Source of the DNA: JBDUDK01 sp040002995
GTDB taxonomy: Bacteria; Actinomycetota; Acidimicrobiia; Acidimicrobiales; Ilumatobacteraceae
NCBI GenBank assembly: GCA_040002995.1
Contig: JBDUDK010000091.1
Coordinates: 48,028-112,027 of the forward strand
DNA length: 64,000 nucleotides
Direction: 5' to 3'
In this document: in pieces, positions 16,366-25,005 of the stretch
Numbering within the stretch: position 1 is the stretch's first letter
How the letters are laid out: each line of letters opens with the position of its first letter
Notes under the pieces: model-generated
The model's input: the letters and a program-made list of their open reading frames with translations, nothing else
Databases searched by the model: none
What the model was told of the DNA's origin: nothing
Translations under genes and position numbers: made by a program

Positions 16366-17283
16366 ATGCCCGCCTCGGAGGAACAGGTCACGTATCCCAC
16401 TGCGCGACGGCCCGATCGGTCGCGCCGCGTCGATGCCGACGGTCTCGACATCGCCGTGTACGAATGGGGCGAGCCCGCCGCACCGGCCATCTTTTGCGCG
16501 CACGGCGGCTTCGACTTTGCGGCCACCTTCGACCTCCTCGCGCCTCGGTTGGCCGACGCCGGGTGGCGCGTCGTGGCCTGGGACCAGCGCGGCCACGGTG
16601 ACTCGCAGTGGGCCGGGCTCTACTCGTGGGATGCCGATGTGCGCGATGCGCTCGCCGTGATCGACTCCACGACGGCCGAGGCGGCCCCCGTAATCGGGCA
16701 CTCCAAGGGTGGAGGCCTGATGATGCAGTTCGCCGAGGCGATGCCCCATCGCGTGAGCCACCTCATCAACCTCGACGGTCTGCCCTCCAAGCGCCGGCCC
16801 CCCGACGTCGCCGATCACGAGCGCGGCCGGCTCCTTGCGCAAGAGCTCGAAGCCTGGCTCGACCATCGGCGCGTCGCCGGTCGGTCCGACCGTAAGCCCG
16901 GCACCCTCGACGAGCTGGCGGCCCGCCGGGCCAGGATGAACCCGCGCCTCGACCGCGCCTGGCTGCGCTACATCGCATCGATCGGCGCGCGGCACGACGC
17001 TGATGGCTGGCGCTGGAAGCTCGATCCGTCGATGCGGTTCGGGGGTTTTGGCCCATGGCGTCCGGAGTGGTCGCTCCTGCGCATGCCGGGCCTGTCGATG
17101 CCGTTCCTCGGCATCCTCGGCCTCGAGTTCGAGGAGATGGGTTGGGGCACCAAGCCGGAGGACATCGTGGCCTACCTGCCCAGCGGCGCGCGTTTCGTCA
17201 CGCTCGCGAAGTCCGGTCACTTCGTCCACATCGAACAACCCGACGAAGTGACCCATCATGTGCTGGAGCTGCTCGCGTCATGA
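16366..17283 (+). CDS. Alpha/beta-fold hydrolase
   Basis: 305 residues. The oxyanion-hole motif is FCAHGGFDF (about 43-51). Next is VVAWDQRGHGDSQW, and the nucleophile elbow is VIGHSKGGGLMMQF with S113. The C-terminal histidine is probably in LAKSGHFVHIEQPDEV. The substrate is unknown; the sequence is closest in style to epoxide-hydrolase/haloperoxidase-like esterases. It has a leaderless-type start at ATG 16366. It overlaps a second hydrolase-like gene by ATGA. Confidence 0.85.
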   Translation: MPASEEQVTYPTARRPDRSRRVDADGLDIAVYEWGEPAAPAIFCAHGGFDFAATFDLLAPRLADAGWRVVAWDQRGHGDSQWAGLYSWDADVRDALAVIDSTTAEAAPVIGHSKGGGLMMQFAEAMPHRVSHLINLDGLPSKRRPPDVADHERGRLLAQELEAWLDHRRVAGRSDRKPGTLDELAARRARMNPRLDRAWLRYIASIGARHDADGWRWKLDPSMRFGGFGPWRPEWSLLRMPGLSMPFLGILGLEFEEMGWGTKPEDIVAYLPSGARFVTLAKSGHFVHIEQPDEVTHHVLELLAS

Positions 17284-17930
17284 CGGTCCGCCTCCATCAC
17301 AATCAGATCGAGCTGGCTCTCCACGAATTGCGCGGGGGCGACGGCCGGCCGTTGCTCCTACTGCATGCGCTCGGCGGGCGGTCGCCGAAGACGATCCCCA
17401 CCTGGGCCCTCCCGTGGTCAGGTCCGGTCTGGGCGCTCGACTTCACCGGCCATGGCGAGTCGTCGGTGCCCGCGGGCGGCGGGTACACCTCGGAGATCCT
17501 CATGGGCGATGCCGACATCGCGCTCGGCCACCTTGGCGCCTCGACGGTGGTGGGGCACGGCCTCGGCGCGTATGTCGCCCTGCTCATCGCGGGAGCGCGA
17601 CCCTCACTGGTACACGGTGCGGTGCTCGTCGACGGCACCGGCCTCGCCGGTGGCGGAGTCGGCCCGACTTCGAGCGTCGTCATCGGGCCCGCCCCAGGCG
17701 CCCGGCTTGGCATCACGCCCGATCCCTACGCGCTCGTGGAGCTGTCGCGCGACGTACGGCCACCTGACTACGCCACCGCGTTCGTGCGTCAGGCGGTGCA
17801 GCTCGCGCCGACCGACACGCCGATCGTGGTCTGCACGCGGTGGCGCCCGCCTTGGCTCGATGCCGTCGTGAACGAGCCCGGCGTTATGGAATGTCCGACG
17901 CCGGGCGACGCGCTCACGCTGTTCGCCTGA
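17280..17930 (+). CDS. Alpha/beta-hydrolase-like protein lacking the nucleophile serine
   Basis: 216 residues with the hydrolase layout: PLLLLHALGGRSPK, VWALDFTGHGESS, then VVGHGLGAYVALLIAG where the nucleophile elbow G-x-S-x-G should be. Position 94 is Gly instead of Ser (codon GGC), so the standard catalytic triad is absent. The C-terminal half is short and no clear catalytic His follows. It is coupled by ATGA to the intact hydrolase at 16366, suggesting a pseudo-enzyme partner or subunit; that is inference. Its 3' end overlaps the convergent prenyl synthase gene by 17 bases. Confidence 0.75.
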   Translation: MTVRLHHNQIELALHELRGGDGRPLLLLHALGGRSPKTIPTWALPWSGPVWALDFTGHGESSVPAGGGYTSEILMGDADIALGHLGASTVVGHGLGAYVALLIAGARPSLVHGAVLVDGTGLAGGGVGPTSSVVIGPAPGARLGITPDPYALVELSRDVRPPDYATAFVRQAVQLAPTDTPIVVCTRWRPPWLDAVVNEPGVMECPTPGDALTLFA

Positions 17931-18972
17931 CGACGAAATGGGCTAACTCGGTGAGTGCGACGAGCGCTTCATCGACGAACGGCACGCAATCGAGTGCGGC
18001 GATCGCCTCGTCGGCCAGCGCCGAGATCTGAGCTTCGAGCTCCTCGCGCGCGCCGGTGCGCTGCAGCACACGTTGAATCGCCTCAACTTCATCATCGCCG
18101 AGATCGGAGGCGCCCACCCGAGCGAGCTGGGCGGCCTCGGCTCCGGTTGCTCTCGCAGTCGCGATGGCGAGAAGCGTGGTCGGTTTGCCTTCGCGAAGGT
18201 CGTCGCCAACGGGCTTGCCCGTGAGCGTTTCGTCGCCGAACGCGCCGAGGAGGTCGTCGCGCAGCTGGAACGCATCACCGACCGGAAGTCCGTAGCGCGA
18301 CAGCGAGGCCAACAGTTGCGTTGTGTGTTCGGGCGCAGCCAGGGCCGTGCCGACGTGGAGCGGCCGTTCCACCGTGTACTTGCCCGACTTGTAGCGCGCG
18401 ATGCGCTCGGCAGCATCACGGCCGCGTTGGCCTTCTGCCGTACCCACCAGGTCGAGGTACTGGCCGAGGTTGAGCTCGATGCGCAGCTCGTTCCACACCG
18501 CGATCGCGGGTGCGGGGGCATCTCTCAACAAGACGTCCGCGTACACCGCCGCCAGGTCGCCAATCAGGATCGCAACACCGTCGCCGAAACGGCGAGCTTC
18601 GCCAATCCACTCCCGCTCCCGATGATCCCCGGCGAACGCAAGATGCGCGGTGGGCCGGCCGCGACGCGTCGATGAGCCGTCCATCACGTCGTCGTGGACG
18701 AGCGCGAACGCGTGGAGGAGCTCGAACGCGGCGCCAGCGTCGGCGACGAGCGGGGCGGCGGGGTCGCCGCCGGCGCCGACGAACGCCCAGTAGCAAAACG
18801 CCGGACGGATCCGTTTGCCCCCCGAGAGCAAGAGATCGCCGAGCGACGTCAACGGCGCCACCAAGGCGGGATCGAGCCGTACCCAGCGCGACAGCTCTCC
18901 GTCGATCAGCACTCGGAGGCGCTCCTCGACCCGAGGAGCGATGGCGAGGAGGCTGGAGGGGACGGGGGTCAT
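17914..18972 (-). CDS. Polyprenyl (isoprenoid) diphosphate synthase
   Basis: 352 residues. Condenses isopentenyl diphosphate onto allylic diphosphates. The first aspartate-rich motif is LVHDDVMDGSSTRRGRPT (D94, D95, D98) and the second is FQLRDDLLGAFGD. GGKRIRPAFCYWAF and ARYKSGKYTVERPL are also typical. Chain length cannot be fixed by eye; actinobacterial IdsA-type geranylgeranyl synthases are the nearest style. The start is ATG 18972. It is the last gene of the xseA-xseB-propeller operon, five bases after the third propeller gene; a prenyl synthase following xseB recalls E. coli xseB-ispA. Confidence 0.9.
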   Translation of the reverse strand: MTPVPSSLLAIAPRVEERLRVLIDGELSRWVRLDPALVAPLTSLGDLLLSGGKRIRPAFCYWAFVGAGGDPAAPLVADAGAAFELLHAFALVHDDVMDGSSTRRGRPTAHLAFAGDHREREWIGEARRFGDGVAILIGDLAAVYADVLLRDAPAPAIAVWNELRIELNLGQYLDLVGTAEGQRGRDAAERIARYKSGKYTVERPLHVGTALAAPEHTTQLLASLSRYGLPVGDAFQLRDDLLGAFGDETLTGKPVGDDLREGKPTTLLAIATARATGAEAAQLARVGASDLGDDEVEAIQRVLQRTGAREELEAQISALADEAIAALDCVPFVDEALVALTELAHFVVRRTA

Positions 18973-18977
18973 GCGCG

Positions 18978-20147
18978 TCAGAACCCGACCGCGATCAACT
19001 CCGCCGAGCCGGCTTGGTCGGTCGCGAAATCGATGGGATCGCCGCCGCGATCCGGCGACCACGCGTTCACGTGCCCGTTGTTGACCCAGAACAACCAGCG
19101 GCCGTCGGGCGACCAGACGAACTGGGGTCCGACAGGTCCGGGGAAAAGCTCCCGTCTGAGAACAGTCGCACCAGCGTCGAGGTCCAAGACGACGACGACA
19201 GTCGGCAATCCCCCAAACGCGGTGCCGTAGGCGACGAGGTCTCGAGTTGGCGAGAGCGCGGGTCCGCCCCCGTAATAGAACCCGCCTGCCTCCAGTCCCG
19301 GCACGACATCAACCTGGTGATCCGGTGGCGCCCCGAGCGGACCAATCCCGATCCGGCAACTCAATGCCTCGTCGCACGTCACCGACGCGATTCGGTTACC
19401 CGCCGCCGCGAGAAAGGAACCCTCGGCGACCTTGGCGGCAACACCAGTTGCCGCATCGATCTCGTACACGCCCCCCGCCCGGCTCTGCAGCAGGACGGTG
19501 CCAGGCCGGAGCCCGACGATGTCGGTCTGCTCGGGCAGCGCGATCAACTCGTCGCGTGCACCGCCGGGGACGAGGCTCACCACCCGTCCCCCGGTGTCGT
19601 TGTACGAGAGACCGATCAGGTGGATGCCGTCCGATGTTCCCATGACGCCGTCAACACTGCCGCCGATACCCGAGATCTCGCCATCGGCGATGAGACGAGG
19701 GCCGGTGTCTCCGCTGACAACGACCCCGTTTTGGAGCGCGACCATCTGATAGAGGCTGTGGAGATTTCCATTCGGCAGCAGGTCGGTGACCGTGCCGGAG
19801 TCGAGGTCGACGTGCACAACGTGACCGTCGGTCTGCGTGAGCACAAGTTTGATGCCGGTCTTTTCCGGCAGCAACGGCCCGTATTCGCGGACGGCAGGGA
19901 CAGCGGTCGTGGTGGTGGGCTCCGACCTAGTCGTGGACGCGACGCTCGTCGTCGTGGGCAGACCGACAGTTGTGGTCGGTGGTTCTGCGGCGCTCTTGTC
20001 GCGGCTGCGGCCCAGCGCAACGAAGAGGACGACCACAAGCACGAGCGCAACGACGATCGCGACAACACCTCTCCAAGATCCTCCACCGCGGATCTCCACC
20101 ACCCCACCCGGCGGCGGCGGGTCGACGTTGATCTCGAAGTTCCCCAT
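18978..20147 (-). CDS. Single-pass membrane beta-propeller protein, paralogue 1
   Basis: 389 residues, no named family recognised. The short cytoplasmic tail MGNFEINVDPPPPGGVVEIR is almost identical to that of the upstream paralogue. One membrane helix (about 27-45), a Thr/Ser linker (about 53-82) and an extracytoplasmic propeller follow. Propeller signs are VVHVDLDSGTVTDLLP, GGVYEIDAATG, LSPTRDLVAYG and VWSPDGRWLFWVNNG. A conserved pair of cysteines sits in IASVTCDEALSCRIGIG. It starts on the last base of the upstream stop (TGATG). Type II topology with an outward propeller suggests binding a wall component or ligand, which is inference. Confidence 0.75.
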   Translation of the reverse strand: MGNFEINVDPPPPGGVVEIRGGGSWRGVVAIVVALVLVVVLFVALGRSRDKSAAEPPTTTVGLPTTTSVASTTRSEPTTTTAVPAVREYGPLLPEKTGIKLVLTQTDGHVVHVDLDSGTVTDLLPNGNLHSLYQMVALQNGVVVSGDTGPRLIADGEISGIGGSVDGVMGTSDGIHLIGLSYNDTGGRVVSLVPGGARDELIALPEQTDIVGLRPGTVLLQSRAGGVYEIDAATGVAAKVAEGSFLAAAGNRIASVTCDEALSCRIGIGPLGAPPDHQVDVVPGLEAGGFYYGGGPALSPTRDLVAYGTAFGGLPTVVVVLDLDAGATVLRRELFPGPVGPQFVWSPDGRWLFWVNNGHVNAWSPDRGGDPIDFATDQAGSAELIAVGF

Positions 20148-21343
20148 CAGGCGGCGACGTAACTCGCGGCGATCACCAACGCCGCGCCGGCGTCGCTGTT
20201 CGCGAACTCCACGGGATCACCGCCGCCGTCGGGTGACCACGCCTTGACCTTGCCGACATCGACCCAAAACAGCCAGCGACCGTCGGGTGACCACACGAGG
20301 GGCGAAATGGAACCCTGGGGCCCGGTCGAGACATTTACCGAGAGCAGAACCGACCCTGTGTCCAGATCGAGCACGGCGACGACATACCTTCCTTGCACGT
20401 TGGTCTCATACGCGATGAGGTCACGGGTCGGTGAGAGCACGTCCCCGCCCTGTGCGAAGTACCAGCTGAACGGCTCGGGAACGGCAACCTGATGTTGCGG
20501 GCGCTTTCCGAGCGGCCCGAGGCCGATGCTGCATTTCAGCGTGTCGTCACACGTCATCGACGCCACGCGGTCGCCGGCGATCGCGACGAAGATGCCGTCG
20601 GCAATCTTGCTCGTACTGCCATCGGCCAGATCGAACCGGTACACACCGCCCGCGCGTGCTTGCAGCACGATCCCGCCGGGCACGAGCGAAACAGGGTCGC
20701 TCTGTGGCGGAAGGTTGATCGCGGGGCCGCGCTCACCGCTCGGGAGGAAGCTCACCACCCGGGCCGCGGCCTCGGAGTATGAGACGCCAATTACCTGGCT
20801 GCCGTCCGGGCTGCCCAAGACCTGGTCGACGCCGCGTTGGAGCGACGTGACCTCGCCGTTCGTGACGTAGCTCGGGGACCGGTCCCCACTGAGGACCACG
20901 CCGTCCTTGAGGACGAGAATTTGGTAGATGTTGCGGAGGCGCTGACCCGGCGCGAGATCGGTGATCGTCCCTGAGTCGACATCGAGTTGCACGAGCCGGC
21001 CGTCGAGGCGGGCGATCACGAGGGATGCGCCGGTCTTTTCCGGAAGCAGTGGCCCGACCACCTGCACCGCGGCCACCGTCGTAGTGGTTTCGGGCTCCGA
21101 GGTCGTGGATGTGGTCGTCGAAGACCCGTCGGTCGTCGTAGTCGTGGGCTCAAACAACGATGTCGTCGTCGATGGCTCCGCGATGGTCTTGTCTCGCGAG
21201 CGGCCGACCGCGACCACCAGCACCACCACGATCACCAAACAGGCGACGATCGCGAGCACGCCCCGGCTCGGGCCACCACCGCGGATCTCCACCACACCAC
21301 CCGACGGTGGCGGCGGGTCGAGGTTGATCTCGAAGTTGCCCAT
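20147..21343 (-). CDS. Single-pass membrane beta-propeller protein, paralogue 2
   Basis: 398 residues. Same architecture as the downstream copy: MGNFEINLDPPPPSGG tail, membrane helix (about 29-47), Thr/Ser-rich linker (about 53-85), then the propeller. Matching blades include LVQLDVDSGTITDLAPG, RAGGVYRFDLADG, LSPTRDLIAYE and VWSPDGRWLFWVDVG. The cysteine pair is VASMTCDDTLKCSIGLGPLG. The N-terminal 30 residues are almost identical between the two genes while the propellers have diverged, pointing to tandem duplication with the tail conserved. Both of its junctions are 1-base TGATG overlaps, implying coupled translation and a fixed stoichiometry. Confidence 0.75.
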   Translation of the reverse strand: MGNFEINLDPPPPSGGVVEIRGGGPSRGVLAIVACLVIVVVLVVAVGRSRDKTIAEPSTTTSLFEPTTTTTDGSSTTTSTTSEPETTTTVAAVQVVGPLLPEKTGASLVIARLDGRLVQLDVDSGTITDLAPGQRLRNIYQILVLKDGVVLSGDRSPSYVTNGEVTSLQRGVDQVLGSPDGSQVIGVSYSEAAARVVSFLPSGERGPAINLPPQSDPVSLVPGGIVLQARAGGVYRFDLADGSTSKIADGIFVAIAGDRVASMTCDDTLKCSIGLGPLGKRPQHQVAVPEPFSWYFAQGGDVLSPTRDLIAYETNVQGRYVVAVLDLDTGSVLLSVNVSTGPQGSISPLVWSPDGRWLFWVDVGKVKAWSPDGGGDPVEFANSDAGAALVIAASYVAA

Positions 21344-22659
21344 CAGGCGGCCACGACACCCGTCACCTTGTCAAGAAGGGGCCGGTCTATTCGAGCCGGT
21401 CCAGTGCCCGCGCCGGCCTCGAGGATCTCCAGGCCATCTTTATCGGCCCACGCAAGGAAGTCGCCGTCGGGAGACCACACCAACGGGTTGGAACTCAACA
21501 CGAGGTCGTCGGCGCGTTCCCACGGACCTTCGAACAACACCCGATTGGCAACCAGATCGAGAACGCGCAACTGCGCCTGGCGCGCCCCTTGAATGACGTA
21601 CGCGAGACGGTGCCCGTCGGGTGAGAGCGCGGCCACCATCGTCGGGAAGTAGCCGCTGAGGTCGCCATCTTTGAGTGGCGTGCTCTGCTCGACGCCACCT
21701 GCGACTTTGGTGACAATGAGAGAGCAGGTAAGCGCCTCATCACACGCCACCGTCGCGATGCGGTCGCCGTTCGCGGTCAGCAACGATCCCTCGGCGACAC
21801 GACGCGGCGTCGAGCCGTCGGGCGCGACAAGGTAGACACCGCCACCGTTCGCCTCGACGAGCGGTCCCCGCACGCCGGCGCCTCCGACCGCCTTCGTGAG
21901 CGCAGGAACCGCCAGTCCTTCATCGAGTCGCGTCCCGTCGGCTCCAACGCGGTACATCTCGAGGCGTCCGTTGTCGGCCGTCGCCAGCACCCACACGGCG
22001 TGCCGTCCTGCCGGTCCGAGCATCGCAAGAACCGGGCCGACCCGGACGCCGGAGGGATCTCCCTCCGGATAGATCCACAGGCCCGAGTTGAGGAGCACGA
22101 CTATGGCTCCGTCCAGGGCCATCGCCGCGTTCGTGAAGATGGGAACCCCGGGCGACACCGTGGTGATCACGCCCGTATCGACGTCGATATGGCGAAACAG
22201 CCCATCCGTGCCGTAGCCCACGAGGCGCAAACCAGTCGGACGATCAAACAGCGGCGCGACCTGGCCGCTCAAAAGCGTCGTGGTGGAGGCCAGTGCCGAT
22301 GTTGTCGTGCCGGCGGCGTTGGCCAGAGCGGTGGTCGTGGTGGTTGTGCTGGACGCGGCGAGTGGCGTGGTAGGGACCGCCACCGCCCGATCCTTCCCCG
22401 AGCGGTGATGACCGACGACGCCCACGAGGATGACGACGATGACGATGGCCGCGCCGATGATCGCCAGCTCACGCCGCCCGCGATTGCGCCCGCCGCCGAC
22501 CATGACCACCGAACCACCGCCGTGCGGCTCCTCATCGATGAAGACGTCGAGCGCGAACCCGGGTCCTTCTTTGGCGATGTTGCGGCCGCAGCCCGGACAG
22601 AACGTGGCATCGAGGGGCACTGCCGACTTGCAGGCCGCGCACCGCTCAATCCGAGGCAC
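21343..22659 (-). CDS. Zinc-ribbon, membrane beta-propeller protein, paralogue 3
   Basis: 438 residues. Unlike its two tandem paralogues it begins with a cytoplasmic zinc ribbon, CAACKSAVPLDATFCPGCG (C7, C10, C21, C24). A membrane helix (about 65-83), an Ala/Thr linker and a propeller follow, with IDVDTGVITTVSPG, NGGGVYLVAPDG, LSPDGHRLAYV and VWSPDGDFLAWADKDG. The conserved cysteine pair is IATVACDEALTCSL. It starts at GTG 22659, three bases after the xseB stop, and is the first of the three propeller genes. The ribbon suggests an intracellular partner that reports on, or is recruited by, the outside domain; this is inference. Confidence 0.75.
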   Translation of the reverse strand: MPRIERCAACKSAVPLDATFCPGCGRNIAKEGPGFALDVFIDEEPHGGGSVVMVGGGRNRGRRELAIIGAAIVIVVILVGVVGHHRSGKDRAVAVPTTPLAASSTTTTTTALANAAGTTTSALASTTTLLSGQVAPLFDRPTGLRLVGYGTDGLFRHIDVDTGVITTVSPGVPIFTNAAMALDGAIVVLLNSGLWIYPEGDPSGVRVGPVLAMLGPAGRHAVWVLATADNGRLEMYRVGADGTRLDEGLAVPALTKAVGGAGVRGPLVEANGGGVYLVAPDGSTPRRVAEGSLLTANGDRIATVACDEALTCSLIVTKVAGGVEQSTPLKDGDLSGYFPTMVAALSPDGHRLAYVIQGARQAQLRVLDLVANRVLFEGPWERADDLVLSSNPLVWSPDGDFLAWADKDGLEILEAGAGTGPARIDRPLLDKVTGVVAA

Positions 22660-22662
22660 GGC

Positions 22663-22881
22663 TCAGCCCTCGGTGTCGAGGTCGACCATCACGGCGTCGA
22701 CAGATACGCGGGCGTCGGCGATGCGGCGCCGGCACAGCGCCAAGAGCTCGGACGCCCGTGCCACCTTGGTCGACAACACGTCGACGTCGACCGTGTCGCG
22801 CTCGAGATCAGCCAGAATTCGCTCGAGTTCGTCGAGCGCCGCCGCGTAGCCGATCTCGCCGGAGTTTTCGACGTCGGTCAC
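22663..22881 (-). CDS. xseB: Exodeoxyribonuclease VII small subunit
   Basis: 72 residues, normal for XseB. It helps XseA degrade single-stranded DNA processively. The sequence IGYAAALDELERILADLERD and KVARASELLALCRRRIADAR follows the family's two-helix pattern. It starts at GTG 22881, overlapping the xseA stop as GTGA. Downstream the operon continues into three membrane propeller genes and a prenyl synthase. Confidence 0.93.
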   Translation of the reverse strand: MTDVENSGEIGYAAALDELERILADLERDTVDVDVLSTKVARASELLALCRRRIADARVSVDAVMVDLDTEG

Positions 22882-24071
22882 GCCGGTGATCCTTCCACCC
22901 GGCTGCGAACCATGCTCATCGCGAACGTGGTGACAAGCTCGTCGCCTTCGGTAAGGGGGTCAGCGGACCGAACCAGCGTTCCGTCGGGCCGGCGGGTGAT
23001 CGACCAACCGCGGGCCAACGTGCGCACGGGGTCGACGGCGCCCACGCGTGCTTCCGCGACGAGCACCCGTTGCTCGGCGAACGCCAACGCGTTCCCGGCG
23101 GCCCGACGCACTCCGTGGCCGGCGACCTCGAGACGCTGCTCGCTACGCGCGAGCTGTTGCAAGGCGCGCCGCTCGACCCCTGACCATCCCTGTTCGGCTC
23201 GGATGACGAAGGCCCGGACACGATCAATGAGGTATCCGGCTACCGCCGTCGGCGTCTTCAGCGCGGCATGGGCGACGGCGTCGGCCACGCTCGAGTCGAC
23301 CTCGTGGCCCACGCCCGTGAGTATCGGAACTCTCGAGGCGGCAATCGCCCGCGCCACCGCCTCAGCATCAAAGGCAGCCAGGTCGGTGCGCGCACCCCCG
23401 CCCCGCACGACCGCGATGACCTCGATGCCCGCGGTGCCGGCCAGCGTGCTGATCGCCCGCGCGATCTGCTCGGGCGCGCTGGCACCCTGAACCCTCGTGT
23501 CGGCGATGACGATCCGAAAGCCGAGACCGCTGGCGGAGAGTTCCTTGGTGAGGTCGTGAAAGGCCGCGCTGTCGCGGCTAGTAACGAGCCCGATCGTGTG
23601 CGGTGCCGCGGCCATCGCCACCCGCTTGTTCCGATCGAGAAGACCCTCTGAGACAAGGGCTCGCAAGACACGGTCGCGCTCAGCGGAGAGCCGGCCGATC
23701 GTGTATGCCGCGTCGATCGTCGCCATCTTGAACGACAGGCGGCCCGTAGGGGCGTAGAAGTCGAGTGTTCCGCCGATGCGGACCGCCATACCGTTGTCGA
23801 GGCGCATGCGGGCGCGCTGCAACACGGGCCGCAGACGGGCCAGTGTCCCGCCGAACAGCACCACGCTGATCGTCGCCCGCCCCTCGGGTCCGTCCTCGGT
23901 GAGTGAGAAGTAGAGGTGCCCACCCCGTTCCTGCAGGCCTTGGATCTCGCCCCGCACCCAGACACCGTCGCGAAACGCCTTGCCCAGCACGAGCTGGACC
24001 GCCTCGGCCAGCTCGCGGACACTGAAGGTGATCTCATCATCTCCGAAGAGGTCGAGCGACGGCTGGCTCAC
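22878..24071 (-). CDS. xseA: Exodeoxyribonuclease VII large subunit
   Basis: 397 residues. The N-terminal OB-fold includes VWVRGEIQGLQERGGHLYFS. The catalytic domain carries TIGLVTSRDSAAFHDL, VIAVVRGGGARTDLAAFD and VPILTGVGHEVDSSVADAVA, all diagnostic of XseA. The C-terminus is helical (ALQQLARSEQRL) and ends with VRTLARGWSITRRPDG. I place the start at GTG 24071, giving the family-like VSQPSLDLFGDDEITFSVREL; ATG 24092 would lengthen it by seven residues and overlap the divergent metallo-hydrolase start. It heads the xseA-xseB-propeller-prenyl synthase operon. Confidence 0.93.
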   Translation of the reverse strand: MSQPSLDLFGDDEITFSVRELAEAVQLVLGKAFRDGVWVRGEIQGLQERGGHLYFSLTEDGPEGRATISVVLFGGTLARLRPVLQRARMRLDNGMAVRIGGTLDFYAPTGRLSFKMATIDAAYTIGRLSAERDRVLRALVSEGLLDRNKRVAMAAAPHTIGLVTSRDSAAFHDLTKELSASGLGFRIVIADTRVQGASAPEQIARAISTLAGTAGIEVIAVVRGGGARTDLAAFDAEAVARAIAASRVPILTGVGHEVDSSVADAVAHAALKTPTAVAGYLIDRVRAFVIRAEQGWSGVERRALQQLARSEQRLEVAGHGVRRAAGNALAFAEQRVLVAEARVGAVDPVRTLARGWSITRRPDGTLVRSADPLTEGDELVTTFAMSMVRSRVEGSPA

Positions 24072-24090
24072 GGTGGCAATACTGCCCTCC

Positions 24091-25005
24091 ATGGCGACCC
24101 GCATCGGCCCCGGCGTGCTGCAGATCGACACGCTGCTCGGCGGTTGGAAGCGCGTGACGGCCGGCTACCTCCTCGAAGGTGATGCTCCTGTACTCGTCGA
24201 GACGGGCAGCCAGAGTTCCGTACCCGTGTTGCTGGCCGCCTTGGCCGACCTCGGTGTCGGCGCCGAAGATCTGGCAGGCGTGGCCGTCACCCACATCCAC
24301 CTCGACCACGCGGGTGGAGTCGGCGACGTCGCTCGCGCCTTTCCCAAAGCCACGATCTATGTCCACGAAAAGGGTGCCCGGCATCTGGTCAACCCCGAGC
24401 GACTCGTGAAGTCGGCGGCCCAGGTGTATGGAGACCTGCTCGACGAGCTCTACGGACGGCTCGACCCGACGCCGCCGGAACGCATTCACGTTCTCGAAGA
24501 CGGCGAGACCATCAAGGTGTCGCCGAACCGCTCGGTCACGTGCGTCGAATCGCCGGGCCACGCTAAGCACCATCTCGGACTGCACGACAGCGAGAGCGGC
24601 TACTTGTTCGCCGGCGACGCCGTGGGCATCCGCCTGCCCGACTCGGGCTTCCTCCGTCCGGCGACGCCGCCGCCCGACTTCGACCTCGATCAGGCGCTGC
24701 ACTCGCTGCGCCGTTTTGCCGACCGCCGTCCCGCCGGTTTGGCCCTCGCGCACTTCGGTCTCGTACCCGATCCGATGGCGATGCTCGAAGAAGCCGACGG
24801 ACTGCTTCGCCGATGGGCTGAGGTGGCCGAGGCCGCGTGGCGGGCGGGACGAGACATCGCCGAGGCCCTGGCCGTGGCGTTCGACTCGGACTTCGACGGC
24901 GTCGCACCCGAACATCGCGCGACGGCGGAAACCCTCAACGGCGTGCACTCCAACGCCGCGGGCTTCCGCCGGTGGCTGGAGCGCCGCGAAAACCCGGCTA
25001 GTTAA
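24091..25005 (+). CDS. MBL-fold metallo-hydrolase
   Basis: 304 residues. The metal-binding motif is VAVTHIHLDHAGGVGDVARA (HxHxDH). Other ligands are the His in CVESPGHAKHHLGLHD, the Asp in YLFAGDAVGIRLP and the His in LALAHFGLVPDP. The N-terminus IDTLLGGWKRVTAGYLLEGD matches a group of glyoxalase-II-like hydrolases with a helical C-terminal extension. The substrate is unknown. ATG 24091 lies 20 bases from the divergent xseA start. Its 3' end overlaps the convergent yqgE gene by 8 bases. Confidence 0.87.
   Translation: MATRIGPGVLQIDTLLGGWKRVTAGYLLEGDAPVLVETGSQSSVPVLLAALADLGVGAEDLAGVAVTHIHLDHAGGVGDVARAFPKATIYVHEKGARHLVNPERLVKSAAQVYGDLLDELYGRLDPTPPERIHVLEDGETIKVSPNRSVTCVESPGHAKHHLGLHDSESGYLFAGDAVGIRLPDSGFLRPATPPPDFDLDQALHSLRRFADRRPAGLALAHFGLVPDPMAMLEEADGLLRRWAEVAEAAWRAGRDIAEALAVAFDSDFDGVAPEHRATAETLNGVHSNAAGFRRWLERRENPAS

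Noticed and set aside
16345..17259. N-terminal extension of the FG-GAP ORF on the minus strand
   Set aside because: It lies entirely opposite the alpha/beta hydrolase with its intact catalytic motifs. The ATG at 16344 with GGAGG is a proper start.
18510..20162. Long plus-strand ORF (550 codons) opposite the prenyl synthase and propeller genes
   Set aside because: It is antisense to two well-supported genes. Its product is Arg/Pro/Asp-rich low-complexity sequence with no motif, typical of shadow frames in high-GC DNA.
22000..23490. Plus-strand ORF of 496 codons opposite propeller 3, xseB and xseA
   Set aside because: Antisense to three convincing genes. Composition is Arg/Ala/His-rich without recognisable domains.
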